Below, piece after piece: positions 42,563-51,816 of a stretch of DNA of 64,000 nucleotides. The stretch comes from Saprospiraceae bacterium. Lineage in GTDB: Bacteria > Bacteroidota > Bacteroidia > Chitinophagales > Saprospiraceae. The stretch spans positions 1,178,001 to 1,242,000 of the forward strand of contig JADKAA010000024.1 of NCBI GenBank assembly GCA_016715465.1, given 5' to 3'. Both the position numbers and the translations under genes were made by a program. The notes beneath the pieces were generated by a model, which was given only the letters and a program-made list of their open reading frames with translations, did no database searches and was not told the origin of the DNA. Within the stretch, counting starts at the first letter, position 1. Every line of letters starts with the position of its first letter.

Positions 42563-43144
42563 TTACTCCTTGCGCAGCCATCCCAATACATCGTAATCGG
42601 CAATGGTATAATAATTCAGAAATTTCACCAATTTGAGTTTTTCCCGCGTGAGGGTGCCTATGTTTTGTTGTACAATTTCCACGTGTTCAGGGCCCACATG
42701 GGCAATGATGGCCACGTGACCATATGGGTTTCCAGGATAGCTGTCATATACCAACAGGTCTCCGGCTTTCGGGGCATATTCGCGCACATTGCGGTATTGC
42801 ATCAAACCTCTTCTTTTATTGTACGCTTTATCAGGAAGAGATTTGTCAAAAAAATTGCGGGCATTCCCCCCTGTTTCAGGCATCTTATGATCAAAATGGT
42901 AATAGTAGTACCGTTTGACAAACTCCACACACTGATATTTGAGTCCCAGATTATACCCATCTGCCGCCAGGTTACGACCATATGATTTGGCAAAAGATGA
43001 TCCATTATAATGCACCTTAACGCCATTCAACACATCGATGACATCGCCAATCCTGGGTGAAAAGAAAGAACTACAGGTAAATAGGGTAAGCAGGAGACCA
43101 CAATTCACCATCCATTTACGAACCCTAAACGTCTTGTTCTTCAA
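42563..43144 (-). CDS. CHAP-domain amidase/endopeptidase, exported
   Basis: 193 residues, intact. The N-terminal hydrophobic segment (MVNCGLLLTLFTCSSFFSP) looks like a signal or lipoprotein-type leader. A CHAP fold follows, with nucleophile Cys in GLKYQCVEFVKRYYYYHF and His in YGHVAIIAHVGPEHVEIVQQ. Such enzymes cut peptidoglycan peptides or glutathionylspermidine-like amides; the export signal favours a cell-wall role. Convergent with the YheT-like gene. Confidence 0.8.
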   Translation of the reverse strand: MKNKTFRVRKWMVNCGLLLTLFTCSSFFSPRIGDVIDVLNGVKVHYNGSSFAKSYGRNLAADGYNLGLKYQCVEFVKRYYYYHFDHKMPETGGNARNFFDKSLPDKAYNKRRGLMQYRNVREYAPKAGDLLVYDSYPGNPYGHVAIIAHVGPEHVEIVQQNIGTLTREKLKLVKFLNYYTIADYDVLGWLRKE

Positions 43145-43159
43145 TTAGAAATGTTTGTG

Positions 43160-43167
43160 CAAAATTA
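43160..43167 (-). promoter_or_regulatory. Promoter -7 box of the CHAP gene
   Basis: The reverse complement reads TAATTTTG, 15 bp upstream of ATG 43144. A TTG (minus strand) lies at 43192-43194, 24 nt away, slightly longer than usual. Confidence 0.5.
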
Positions 43168-43248
43168 ATAATTTATTTAAATATCCGTGGCCAAATTGAA
43201 GCCGTCGCCGGTTACCGAGCATCCGTTAACCGAGCATCCGGGCAATCT

Positions 43249-43274
43249 ACCTGGCTCACGCCAGTTAGACAGGC
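43249..43274. repeat. Dispersed palindromic repeat A
   Basis: A 26-bp copy, acctggctcacg...tagacaggc. It lies in the 43168-43662 spacer, which holds three or four repeat A copies and cccgctgaaatcgcagaa-type words but no gene. Confidence 0.7.
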
Positions 43275-43424
43275 CGTACACCGTTTGTCTCAGTAAGGAG
43301 TAAATTTCCCGCTGAAATCGCAGAAACAAAGCCCATGCATTTACAACTGAATTAAAAAATTAAAATTGTCTATCTATTTGGCCTGGCCACATTCGCAGGC
43401 CTGTCTACCAGCACAGCCAGGCAG

Positions 43425-43449
43425 ACCTGTCTTACTGGCGCAGCCAGGT
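43425..43449. repeat. Dispersed palindromic repeat A (with a degenerate neighbour)
   Basis: A 25-bp inverted-orientation copy, acctgtcttactggcgcagc...aggt. A partial, diverged copy (cctgtctaccagcacagcc) lies immediately before it at about 43399-43422. Confidence 0.7.
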
Positions 43450-43494
43450 AGAATGCGCTGAGCGGATATCTCTCATCCTCAGCGTTGTCAGCGA

Positions 43495-43519
43495 ACCTGT
43501 CTAACTGGCGCAGCCAGGT
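43495..43519. repeat. Dispersed palindromic repeat A
   Basis: A 25-bp inverted-orientation copy containing tgtctaactggcgcagccag. Confidence 0.75.
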
Positions 43520-43662
43520 AGATTGGACCATTGAAGTTAGTTAGTAAATTTCTTCTAAGGGATATGTATTGAAGATGAACCACTTCTGCGTGTTCAGCGG
43601 GAAACAAACCTCGTCTTTTTGTATTCTACTTTTCAGGTGATGTGTTTCGATGTTCCTAATCC

Positions 43663-44729
43663 CTAACCCCTAGCCCCTAGCCCCTCACCCCTATCCAAAA
43701 ACATAACACGCTCCCCATTTCCCACTTCAATCTCATTCACCAATTTTCCATGGATGTCAGGCGCCTTCACCAGATCCTTTACATCAAATTTATTTCCAAG
43801 GAGTTCCGGGGTGCGGATGACCCTGGCTTCATCCCAGAGTCCGGATTTTACAAAAGCCTGGAGGACGGAAGCACCTCCCTCTACAAGCACACTAAATATA
43901 CCCGCTTCAAACAAAGAAGAAAGTACCGCTTCAAGATTTCTTACGTCATTGACCATCAGATATTTTACCGGACCATCCTGGCTTTCTTTCATCTCATTGA
44001 CCAGCATGGACGGTAGGCCGTCATTGAGTAAAATAGAGTGGGGAGGGACTTCAAGATGGGCATCGAGAACCACCCTGATGGATGAATCCCCCGGATAGTG
44101 TCGCGTGGTCAGTGACGGATTGTCTGCAATGGCAGTTTTTTTACCTATGAGGATGGCATCGTTTTCCGATCGCCATTTATGTACGAGTATGCCTGCTTCG
44201 GATCCCGAAAGTTTAAGCCTTTGTGAACGATGTCCCATAAATCCATCAAAACTGGTGGCCCATTTTAAAATGACATACGGTTTCCTGCGTAAATTGGATA
44301 TAAACTTCCTTATGAGGTTATCGCACGCTTCTTGCTAAAGACCCCGGACATTACTTCTATTCCCGCTTGTGAAAGGATTTGCATACCCTTGCCCCGCATT
44401 CGTTCATCCGGATCTGTACTGCCAATGACTACTTTTTTAATGCCTGAACGTATGATAAGGTCCGTGCAGGGTGGCGTTTTACCATGGACACAACACGGTT
44501 CAAGGCTTACATATAAAGTTGATTCGGGTATCAGGTGTTTTTTATCCAATGGCACACTTTCAATGGCCATTACTTCTGCGTGTGGTCCGCCGTATCGCTG
44601 GTGCCAGCCTTCACTTATGATGGTGTTGTCATGCACCATTAAAGCCCCAACCATTGGATTTGACCGGGTGTTTTTTCCGGCTTTTAGTGCCAGTTCTACA
44701 CAACGTCTTATGAATACAACATCTTCCAT
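43663..44729 (-). CDS. ribD: Bifunctional riboflavin biosynthesis deaminase/reductase RibD (one frameshift)
   Basis: About 355 codons. The deaminase domain (44729-44310) has the zinc motif GGPHAEVMAI and EPCCVHGKTPPCTDLIIRSG. The reductase domain (to 43663) has LKWATSFDGFMGHRSQ, SENDAILIGKKTAIADNPSL and VEGGASVLQAFVKSGLWDEA. The two frames join near 44315-44325 (KKRA-DNLIRKFIS). It carries out the second and third steps from GTP-derived pyrimidine towards riboflavin. It is the last gene of the glmM-like/class V/desulfurase/ribD operon, starting directly at the desulfurase stop codon. Confidence 0.9.
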
Positions 44730-45869
44730 TTAGGAATGGGGGAGTAACGACTTCAATTTATCGACCACCGCATCTGCCTCTTCTACAGTGTTGAGAAAGG
44801 AAAAGGAAAATCTTACCGTTTTACGACTGGAATCATGTCCTATGGCTTGTAACACGTGGCTGTCTTCTTCAATGCCTGCACTACATGCGCTGCCCGATGA
44901 AGCTGCAATGCCTTCAATGTCGAGGTTAAACTTGAGCATATCTGCCTGCGGGGATCCGGGAAATGAAACACTGCTGATGTGGTACATAGAGGCTGTGTCG
45001 GTTGGGTTGTTGAACCGGATGTCGGTCAACTCAGAAAATAGCCTGCTTTCAAAATGAGATTTTATCTCCTCCACATGTTGCTTTCTGATTTCCATGACAT
45101 CGGTCGCAACGGCAAGCGCATCAGCCAGCCCGGTGATGCCAGCCACATTTTCTGTACCTGCACGCATGTTCCTTTCCTGGGCACCGCCATAGATGTAGGG
45201 CTGAATGATGTTTGCGCCATTCATGTAAAAAAAACCAGATCCCTTGGGACCGTGAAATTTATGGGCAGTGGCTGACATGAAAGAAAGTTTGATGCTTTGC
45301 AGGTCAATCTTATATTTTCCCACAACCTGCACCGCATCACAATGCAACAAGGCCTGGTGTTTTTCACACAACCTACTAATTTCTTCCATGTTGTGCATGG
45401 TGCCAATCTCATTATTCCCATACATGAGTGAAACCATTGTTTTTTCTGAACTCGTGGCAAGTAGGGTTTCAAGTGCTTCTAAGTCAATTTGGCCGTGATG
45501 ATCGACATCGAGCATCACCACACTTATGCCGGCAACTTCTTTTTTTATATGCTCAAGGGTGTGCAGGATGCAATGGTGCTCTGTAGGTGCGCTGATGATG
45601 CGCCTGACCCCCAAATCGGGAATACATCTTTGCAAAATGGTGTTATTGGCTTCGGTGGCTGAGGAAGTAAAAAATATTTCGCCAATCGAGGCATTTACGA
45701 TTTTTGCGACCCGCTTGCGTGCATCTTCAATGAGGGACCGGGTTATACGGCCATAGTGGTGGATGGACGAAGGATTGCCGAAGTCATTTACCAAAATGTC
45801 GCGCATCTTATCCGCTACCTGTGGCAAAACTGCGGTGGTCGAGGCATTGTCAAAATAGATGCGTCTCAC
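44730..45869 (-). CDS. Cysteine desulfurase (NifS/IscS-like)
   Basis: An intact 379-residue PLP enzyme that mobilises sulfur from cysteine for Fe-S clusters or tRNA thiolation. YFDNASTTAVLP opens the fold, the PLP Lys lies in TAHKFHGPKGSGFFY, and the persulfide Cys in SSGSACSAGIEEDSH. The loop around the active Cys is the longer form of IscS/NifS rather than the SufS type. It overlaps the preceding class V enzyme by 4 bp (45866-45869) and abuts ribD. IscU or other cluster-assembly genes are not in the window, so tRNA modification is also possible. Confidence 0.92.
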   Translation of the reverse strand: MRRIYFDNASTTAVLPQVADKMRDILVNDFGNPSSIHHYGRITRSLIEDARKRVAKIVNASIGEIFFTSSATEANNTILQRCIPDLGVRRIISAPTEHHCILHTLEHIKKEVAGISVVMLDVDHHGQIDLEALETLLATSSEKTMVSLMYGNNEIGTMHNMEEISRLCEKHQALLHCDAVQVVGKYKIDLQSIKLSFMSATAHKFHGPKGSGFFYMNGANIIQPYIYGGAQERNMRAGTENVAGITGLADALAVATDVMEIRKQHVEEIKSHFESRLFSELTDIRFNNPTDTASMYHISSVSFPGSPQADMLKFNLDIEGIAASSGSACSAGIEEDSHVLQAIGHDSSRKTVRFSFSFLNTVEEADAVVDKLKSLLPHS

Positions 45870-47348
45870 AGCGTATGATTGTCAAACCAGGAATCTACAA
45901 GTTTTCGTTCTGCAGCCGCTGAATTGTCGATTGGATAAAATTCATTGGCTTTGCGGTTGTACTCATAGTCATTGCTCCATGTTTTATGGTGCTCACTCAA
46001 CTGTTCAATCGCATCCATACAGTAGTTTACTTCTTCGTTGGACATGGTCGAGTGGAATGACATCCTTACCCAGCCCAATTTTTCAGAAAGATCGCCCCTG
46101 TCTATGCTTGATGTAAATCTTTTAGAGTTTTCATAAGAAATGTGAAACAGGTAGTGCCCATAAGTGCCTGCGCAACTGCAGCCTCCCCTCACCTGAACGC
46201 CAAATTTATCGTTGAGCAATTTTACAGCCAGGTTGTAGTGCAGGTCATCAATGATGAAAGAAAATACCGGCAGTCTCTCTTTTTTGGTGATCCGCAAACG
46301 CATGAACTTTGGGCATTTTTGAAAGACGGGACCAAATAAGTTGGGTGATTTCATGCTCTCTTGCTTCCATTTTATCAACGCCCATTTTTTCTTTGAGCAA
46401 GACACAAAGGGCGATGCGCATGGTTTGTAAAAAACCTGGTGTACCTCCGTCCTCCCTGGCTTCTATTTCTTCGTGATACTTATGTTCTCCCCAGGGATTT
46501 GTCCAATCCACTGTGCCACCGCCGGGATGATCGGGTACGCGGTTATTATATAACTTGCTATTAAAGATCAGCACACCATTGCTGCCCGGACCACCCAGAA
46601 ATTTGTGCGGACTAAAGTAAATGGCATCCAGATGACAACCTTCTTCGGCCGGGTGCATGTCAATTTTAATGTAAGGCGCTGAACAGGCGAAGTCAACAAA
46701 ACAGAGTCCGCCGTGCCCATGTATAATTTTTGCTATTTCATGGTACGGTGTAAAAATGCCGGTCACATTGGAACAAGAAGTTACTGCAGCAATTTTCAAT
46801 TTTCTGTGCTGGTATTGTTTGAGTAAACTTTCAAAATGAGTAAGATCGACTTTCCCTTCAGGACAAGCCTGGATGATGGCCACATCGGCGATGGTCTCCA
46901 ACCAGGATGTTTGATTGGAGTGATGTTCCATGTGGGTGACAAAAACTATGGGTTTCTCCTCTTCTGTGAGAAGTACCCGTCCTGCAAATTTTTCATGGAT
47001 CTTTAAACCCAGGATTCGTTGAAATTTATTTACTACCCCTGTCATCCCTGAGTTTGAAGCGATTAGGATATCCGCTTCATTGGCATTGACATGTTTTTTG
47101 ATGATTTCTTTTGATCGTTTGTAAGCAAGGGTCATGGCCGTACCCGTAAAGTTGGTCTCGGTATGGGTATTGGCTACATAGGGTGCAATGCCCTTGGTCA
47201 TTAATTCCTCAATGGGGCCATACATTCTTCCACTGGCCGTCCAGTCGGCATAGACCACAGGTTTGGTGCCGTCGGGTGTAGTGATTTTACCATCGATGCC
47301 GATGATGTTTTTTCTGAATTGCTGAAAATGAATTTCTAATGGTGTCAT
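45866..47348 (-). CDS. Class V aminotransferase-fold PLP enzyme (cysteine desulfurase/selenocysteine lyase-like; one frameshift)
   Basis: About 493 codons in frames 47348-46248 and 46405-45866, joined near 46270 where HKKRETAGIF and KKERLPVFSFIID overlap. It has VYADWTASGRMYGPIEE, PLP-binding DFACSAPYIKID and FSPHKFLGGPGSNGVL with the Lys, and VRGGCSCAGTYGHYLF near the C-terminus. The protein is longer than SufS and resembles a Bacteroidota class V subgroup whose substrate has not been settled. The Cys-rich GGCSCAG loop could accept sulfur. It is encoded 12 bp after the glmM-like gene and overlaps the cysteine desulfurase start, so two sulfur-type PLP enzymes are made together. Confidence 0.8.
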
Positions 47349-47360
47349 GTAAAATAAAGG

Positions 47361-48722
47361 TTAAATGGAAGACTTTACCTTGTCAATGAGCAAACGGGCG
47401 GTTTCTTCGTTTTTGGCTTCTGCATATATCCGCACGATGGGTTCTGTATTTGATTGCCTGAAATGAACCCACCCCTCTGCAAAATCTATTTTTAAACCGT
47501 CGATGTCATTGAGCTTTTCTGAAGTAAAGGTAGATTTTAATCTTGAAAATACGGCCTTGAGGTCTAGACCCGCAACATCCATTTTATCTTTGATGATGGT
47601 GTATTGCGGCAGTGCATTTCTGACTTCGCTGGCTTGCTGATTTCTAATCGCCAGATAACTCAAAAACAAAGCAATTCCAGCCATTGCATCACGACCATAA
47701 TGAAGTTCGGGTAAGATAACTCCACCGTTGCCCTCACCTCCTATAATGGCATTGGTAACTTTCATGGCGTTTACCACATTTACTTCCCCTACCGCTGCGG
47801 CCAAATAACTGCCCCCGTGTTTTTTCGTGACATCAGCCAGGGCACGGGTAGATGACAGGTTGGACACCGTATTCCCTTTTTCCAGCGATAAAATGTGGTC
47901 AGCTACGGCAACCAGGGTAAGTTCTTCTCCTAACATACTGCCGTCTTCACACACAAATGCCAGCCTGTCCACATCAGGGTCAACGCTGATGCCCAATGCT
48001 GCTCCGTCCGATATCACCGCTTCAGATAGCTGAACCAAATGGGCCGGTAAAGGCTCAGGGTTGTGGGCAAAATTGCCGGAAATTTCTTCATTGATGAGGG
48101 TGTATTGCACGCCCAGTGCATCGAGCAAAGGCGGAATAGCCATGGCGCCCGTGGAATTGATACAATCAACCACCACCTTAAAGCCGGAAGTTTTTATGGC
48201 ATCTACGTTGACAAAACGATTTTTTAAAATGGCATCAATGTGAATGTCGAGTGCGTCATCCGCAGCTTCAAGTTTGCCCATTTCATCTACCTGGGCAAAA
48301 TCCAGATTCCCGGCTTTTATAGTGCTTAAAATTTCTTCACCAATGGCCGCAGAAATGAATTCACCTTTGCCATCCAGGAATTTTAAGGCATTCCATTCTT
48401 TGGGATTGTGACTGGCCGTAAAAATGATGCCGGCGTCGGCTTTGACATACGGTACATACATTTCGACGGTGGGCGTAGTAGAAAAATCGAGGTCCACTAC
48501 ATCTACACCCATGCCGATCAAGGTCTGTATAGCCAGCTGACTGACCATAACCCCAGACATTCTGCCATCTCTGCCAACCACCACTTTGGGTCTTGCCTTG
48601 GTTTTTTTCACCCACGTGGCAAAGCCGGCTATACTTTCAACAATGTCTATTGGGGTGAGGTTGTCTCCTTTTTTGCCTCCAATGGTTCCCCTGATTCCTG
48701 AAATAGATTTAATCAGACTCAA
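47361..48722 (-). CDS. glmM: Phosphoglucosamine mutase/phosphohexomutase (GlmM-like)
   Basis: About 453 residues. It has KSISGIRGTIGG at the N-terminus, the phosphoserine loop TASHNPKEWNALKF, the metal loop DPDVDRLAFV, sugar-binding GEGNGGVILPELHYGRDAM and phosphate-binding RQSNTEPIVRIYAEA. GlmM makes glucosamine-1-phosphate for peptidoglycan; other phosphohexomutase activities cannot be excluded. No ATG precedes LSLIKSISG closely. A TTG at 48722 lies just downstream of a TATCTTCG promoter-like box, so it is chosen over the in-frame codon at 48764. First gene of the operon. Confidence 0.85.
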   Translation of the reverse strand: MSLIKSISGIRGTIGGKKGDNLTPIDIVESIAGFATWVKKTKARPKVVVGRDGRMSGVMVSQLAIQTLIGMGVDVVDLDFSTTPTVEMYVPYVKADAGIIFTASHNPKEWNALKFLDGKGEFISAAIGEEILSTIKAGNLDFAQVDEMGKLEAADDALDIHIDAILKNRFVNVDAIKTSGFKVVVDCINSTGAMAIPPLLDALGVQYTLINEEISGNFAHNPEPLPAHLVQLSEAVISDGAALGISVDPDVDRLAFVCEDGSMLGEELTLVAVADHILSLEKGNTVSNLSSTRALADVTKKHGGSYLAAAVGEVNVVNAMKVTNAIIGGEGNGGVILPELHYGRDAMAGIALFLSYLAIRNQQASEVRNALPQYTIIKDKMDVAGLDLKAVFSRLKSTFTSEKLNDIDGLKIDFAEGWVHFRQSNTEPIVRIYAEAKNEETARLLIDKVKSSI

Positions 48723-48742
48723 AACATATATTTTTTGTTTCG

Positions 48743-48750
48743 CGAAGATA
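48743..48750 (-). promoter_or_regulatory. Near-consensus -7 box of the glmM-ribD operon
   Basis: The reverse complement reads TATCTTCG, one base from TAnnTTTG, 20 bp before the TTG start. The same variant precedes the GH3 gene. Confidence 0.4.
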
Positions 48751-48928
48751 AAGAAAAATGCCAACTACTGGGCTCAAACAAGGCAAAGATGGTTGCAGTT
48801 GCCATGTCACTTTATTTTGCAACTCATTGGCTTAAGTAACTTAAGTCACCTGGATTATATAAATCATTGACGACATTTGCCAAAACTATAGGGTCGGTAT
48901 AGGAACAATTACCGCATTCCATTTAATT

Positions 48929-49156
48929 ATGAAAGAAAGAATCTTTACAGGATGGCATTTTATGCGCCTACTTTACCTCATCATTGGTTTAGCCATTGTG
49001 GGTCAGGGCATTGTGGAAAAAGAATGGCTCGGCATTTTCCTCGGCGGTTATTTTACCTCAATGGCTGTTTTTGCCTTTGGCTGTCTGGGAGGCAACTGTG
49101 CCGGAGGAAAGTGTAAAGTTTACTACCAAAAAGCTGAAAATGAGTATCTTAAATAA
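48929..49156 (+). CDS. Small membrane protein (YgaP-like transmembrane domain)
   Basis: 75 residues with two membrane segments (LLYLIIGLAIVGQGIV and WLGIFLGGYFTSMAVFAFG) followed by a Cys-rich GCLGGNCAGGKC turn. The arrangement resembles the inner-membrane tail of YgaP-type rhodaneses (DUF2892-like), and a rhodanese-thioredoxin protein is encoded 39 bp downstream. It is probably a membrane partner in sulfur or thiol handling; the function is inferred from context only. Confidence 0.65.
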   Translation: MKERIFTGWHFMRLLYLIIGLAIVGQGIVEKEWLGIFLGGYFTSMAVFAFGCLGGNCAGGKCKVYYQKAENEYLK

Positions 49157-49195
49157 TTTTATCCACCCGAATTGCCAAAATTCAAAACAAAATTT

Positions 49196-49933
49196 ATGAT
49201 AAACTTATTTGACAAAACAGGAAAAATACTGTTTTATGCTTTCTTGTTTGTTGCCTTGCCTTTTGTTTTTTCTTCCTGTCTTGGTGCCCAAAGCAAGGCT
49301 GTAAAATTAAGTGCCAGGGAGTTTTCATCTCAATTGGAGAAAACACCAGAAGCCATTCTGCTCGATGTACGCACTCCGGAGGAATTCTCAAAAGGTCACC
49401 TCAAGTCAGCTTTGAACTACAATTTCAACGATGCCAAATTTGAAGAACAGGTAGCCGGGCTGGATAGGTCAAAACCGGTTTTTGTCTATTGCCTCAGCGG
49501 TGGAAGAAGCAATTCCGCAGCAGGCTTGCTAAGTAAAAAGGGATTTACATCCGTATATGACATGGCGGGTGGCATCATGAAGTGGCGGGCAGCAGGATTG
49601 CCAGAGGCAAAAAACAGATCTGCCTTGAATGGCATGAACCTGGATGACTTCAATAAATTGCTGGTTTCGGATAAACTGGTTCTCATTGATTTTTACGCAG
49701 ACTGGTGCGCTCCATGCAAAAAGATGAAACCATATCTGGAAGAAATATCTAAGGAAAAGGCCACTGAGGTTGTTGTTATACGAATCAATGCCGACGATCA
49801 TCAACTTCTTTGCAAGGAACTCAAAATAGATGCCCTGCCCGTCCTACAATTGTACAAAGCCGGTAACATGGTCTGGAACCATTCCGGCTTCATCGAAAAA
49901 GCCCAGGTTGTAAATCAAATCCAGTCAAAATAA
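49196..49933 (+). CDS. Rhodanese-thioredoxin fusion lipoprotein
   Basis: About 245 residues from ATG 49196 (an upstream in-frame codon at 49172 is less likely). The lipoprotein signal AFLFVALPFVFSSC has its lipid Cys near residue 28. A rhodanese domain follows with DVRTPEEFSKGHLKSALN and the active-site loop YCLSGGRSNSAA (Cys nucleophile), then a thioredoxin domain with FYADWCAPCKKMKPYLEEIS and cis-Pro DALPVLQLY. It likely transfers persulfide sulfur or reduces disulfides in the periplasm. It is co-oriented with the small membrane protein. Intact. Confidence 0.88.
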   Translation: MINLFDKTGKILFYAFLFVALPFVFSSCLGAQSKAVKLSAREFSSQLEKTPEAILLDVRTPEEFSKGHLKSALNYNFNDAKFEEQVAGLDRSKPVFVYCLSGGRSNSAAGLLSKKGFTSVYDMAGGIMKWRAAGLPEAKNRSALNGMNLDDFNKLLVSDKLVLIDFYADWCAPCKKMKPYLEEISKEKATEVVVIRINADDHQLLCKELKIDALPVLQLYKAGNMVWNHSGFIEKAQVVNQIQSK

Positions 49934-49990
49934 TTTTGTAGTTTGTTTTCCGCATACCGGGTATGTAGCGCAGCAAAGTAGATACTGCAG

Positions 49991-50015
49991 ACCTGTCTAA
50001 CTGGCGTTGCCAGGT
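49991..50015. repeat. Dispersed palindromic repeat A
   Basis: A 25-bp inverted-orientation copy containing tgtctaactggcgttgccag. Confidence 0.75.
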
Positions 50016-50136
50016 AGATTAGCGCAGAAAGCCAAGGTTTAAGATAGCTCTCCCACTAACAAGTTAAAGGCGAGACGAAGTCAGCCTGTAAAATTTATTT
50101 CGAACATTTCAATCATTTTCAACATTTTCAACATCT

Positions 50137-50162
50137 ACTTGGCTGACGCCAGTCAGACAGGC
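50137..50162. repeat. Dispersed palindromic repeat A
   Basis: A 26-bp copy, acttggctgacg...cagacaggc, immediately before repeat B. Confidence 0.7.
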
Positions 50163-50180
50163 CTGAACACCTCGAACATT

Positions 50181-50359
50181 TTGAATCCCTCGCTCATTGC
50201 TCGGGACTTCGCTTCGCTCAGCATTTCGAATCCCTCGCTATTCGCTCGGGATTCCTCACCTGCGGTTCGGAACTTGGCAGCCTCCGTTTCACTTCGGCAT
50301 TTTGAATCCCGCGCTGATCGCTCGGGACTTCGCTTTGCTCAGCATTTTGAACATTTCGA
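50181..50359. repeat. Dispersed repeat B, tandem copies
   Basis: Contains aatccctcgctattcgctc, ctcacctgcggttcggaac and cttcgcttcgctcagcatt words, repeated within the segment and related to 2599-2679 and 26667-26745. Confidence 0.65.
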
Positions 50360-50398
50360 ACACCTAGAACATTTCGAACATCTAGAACATTATATCCC

Positions 50399-50406
50399 TA
50401 TCTTTG
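50399..50406 (+). promoter_or_regulatory. Promoter -7 box for the serine hydrolase gene
   Basis: TATCTTTG matches TAnnTTTG exactly, 44 bp before ATG 50450. No TTG at -33. Confidence 0.55.
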
Positions 50407-50449
50407 CATTCTATTGAATGAACAATAGCTGGATATCAATTTATATATT

Positions 50450-51721
50450 ATGAAGATACTTTTATGTGTGTTGTTGGTTGGATCATTGAATTTGGCGGGC
50501 TGGGGCCAAGAAAAAGACAGGTCGAAACTGGATGCGTTTATGGATGCCATAGAAGCAAGCGACAAATTTATGGGTAGTGTGGCCCTGTATCAAAAAGGAC
50601 AACCCATTTATACCCGAAGCATTGGATACCTCGATAAAGAAGCAGGATTGAAAGCCAATGAGCAGACCATGTATCGCATAGGTTCAATTTCCAAGACCTA
50701 TACCGCTGTGCTTGTTTTTAAGGCCATTGAAGAGGGGAAGATAACTTTACAGACCTCCATTGATGGCTTCTTTCCCTCCTTGAAAAATGCCAGCCGGATA
50801 ACGGTGGCAAATTTGCTGGCACACCGCAGTGGCATTTTCAATGTGACAAGCAGTGATGATTATATGGACTGGCATACCAGACCTCAGACAGAAACGGATA
50901 TGCTGGCCATGATGGAAAAGGTTGAAAGTGTCTTCGAACCGGATAGTCGTACCGAATACAGCAATTCAAATTTTATACTGCTGTCCTACATCCTTCAAAA
51001 GATATATGGTAAATCATATGGGGATTTACTTACCGAAAAAATCATCAAACCACTGGGCTTAACACGTACCGCTTTTGCCGGCAGGATTGATGTCAAAAAA
51101 AATGAATGCCATTCCTATAAATATCTGGGCAGCTGGCAAAAAGAAGAGGAAACCGATCCTTCCATTCCGATGGGAGCAGGTGCCATCATTTCCTCGGCAT
51201 CAGATGTCAACCGTTTTGCACAGGGACTTCTTTCTGGCAAGTTATTGAAGGCGGCAAGTTTGAACCAGATGCAAACGATCAGGGAAGGCATGGGCATGGG
51301 CTTGTTTGAACTCCCATTTTATAAGGCGGTTGGTTATGGCCATACCGGAGGTATAGATGGATTTTCGTCTGTCTTTGCATATTTTGTCAATGACAGCCTG
51401 AGTTTTGCCATGACATCAAATGGCACAAATTTCAACAACAACGACATCTCTTTGGCAGCGCTCAACTGGGTTTATGATCTGCCCATTGAAATGCCGGTTT
51501 TCAATTCATTCGAAGTAAAAGAGAAAGACCTTGATGCCTACGCTGGAACCTATTCTTCTCCTCAGCTTCCCTTAAAAATCAACATCAGTAAATCGGGAAA
51601 TTTTCTCATCGCTCAGGCTACCGGACAATCTGCCTTTCCATTGGATGCTACAGCAAAAGATAAATTCAAATACGATAAGGCGGGTATAATCATGGAATTT
51701 GTACCTGCAGAAAAAAAATGA
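50450..51721 (+). CDS. Exported beta-lactamase class C-like serine hydrolase
   Basis: 423 residues, intact. The signal peptide MKILLCVLLVGSLNLAGWGQ is followed by a penicillin-binding fold with S-x-x-K in RIGSISKTYTAVLVFKAIEE, Y-x-N in TEYSNSNFILLSYILQKIYG, and an H-T-G box (GYGHTGGIDGFSSVF). A C-terminal lipocalin-like extension starts near YAGTYSSPQLPL. Such proteins act as D-aminopeptidases, esterases or PBP-like enzymes, and resistance function is not implied. Its own promoter lies directly upstream. Confidence 0.85.
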   Translation: MKILLCVLLVGSLNLAGWGQEKDRSKLDAFMDAIEASDKFMGSVALYQKGQPIYTRSIGYLDKEAGLKANEQTMYRIGSISKTYTAVLVFKAIEEGKITLQTSIDGFFPSLKNASRITVANLLAHRSGIFNVTSSDDYMDWHTRPQTETDMLAMMEKVESVFEPDSRTEYSNSNFILLSYILQKIYGKSYGDLLTEKIIKPLGLTRTAFAGRIDVKKNECHSYKYLGSWQKEEETDPSIPMGAGAIISSASDVNRFAQGLLSGKLLKAASLNQMQTIREGMGMGLFELPFYKAVGYGHTGGIDGFSSVFAYFVNDSLSFAMTSNGTNFNNNDISLAALNWVYDLPIEMPVFNSFEVKEKDLDAYAGTYSSPQLPLKINISKSGNFLIAQATGQSAFPLDATAKDKFKYDKAGIIMEFVPAEKK

Positions 51722-51816
51722 TCCTCAAACAGGGAGGAGGGGAGTTTACTTTTGTTAAAGATATGTAGCAGGTTATGCAATTCATTGCATGAAGCAATTT
51801 CAAATTACCATTTGGA

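Larger units (their letters stand above)
49934..50398. other. Repeat-filled intergenic region
   Basis: Two repeat A copies (49991-50015, 50137-50162), a double repeat B (50181-50359) and an aacatttcgaacacctagaa-type tandem of about 14 bp (50348-50390). The open frame that spans it is composed entirely of repeat sequence and was not accepted as a gene. Confidence 0.6.

Noticed and set aside
50139..50417. 92-codon plus-strand open frame before the serine hydrolase
   Set aside because: Made entirely of repeat A, repeat B and an aacatttcgaac tandem tract. The real gene has its own promoter box at 50399.
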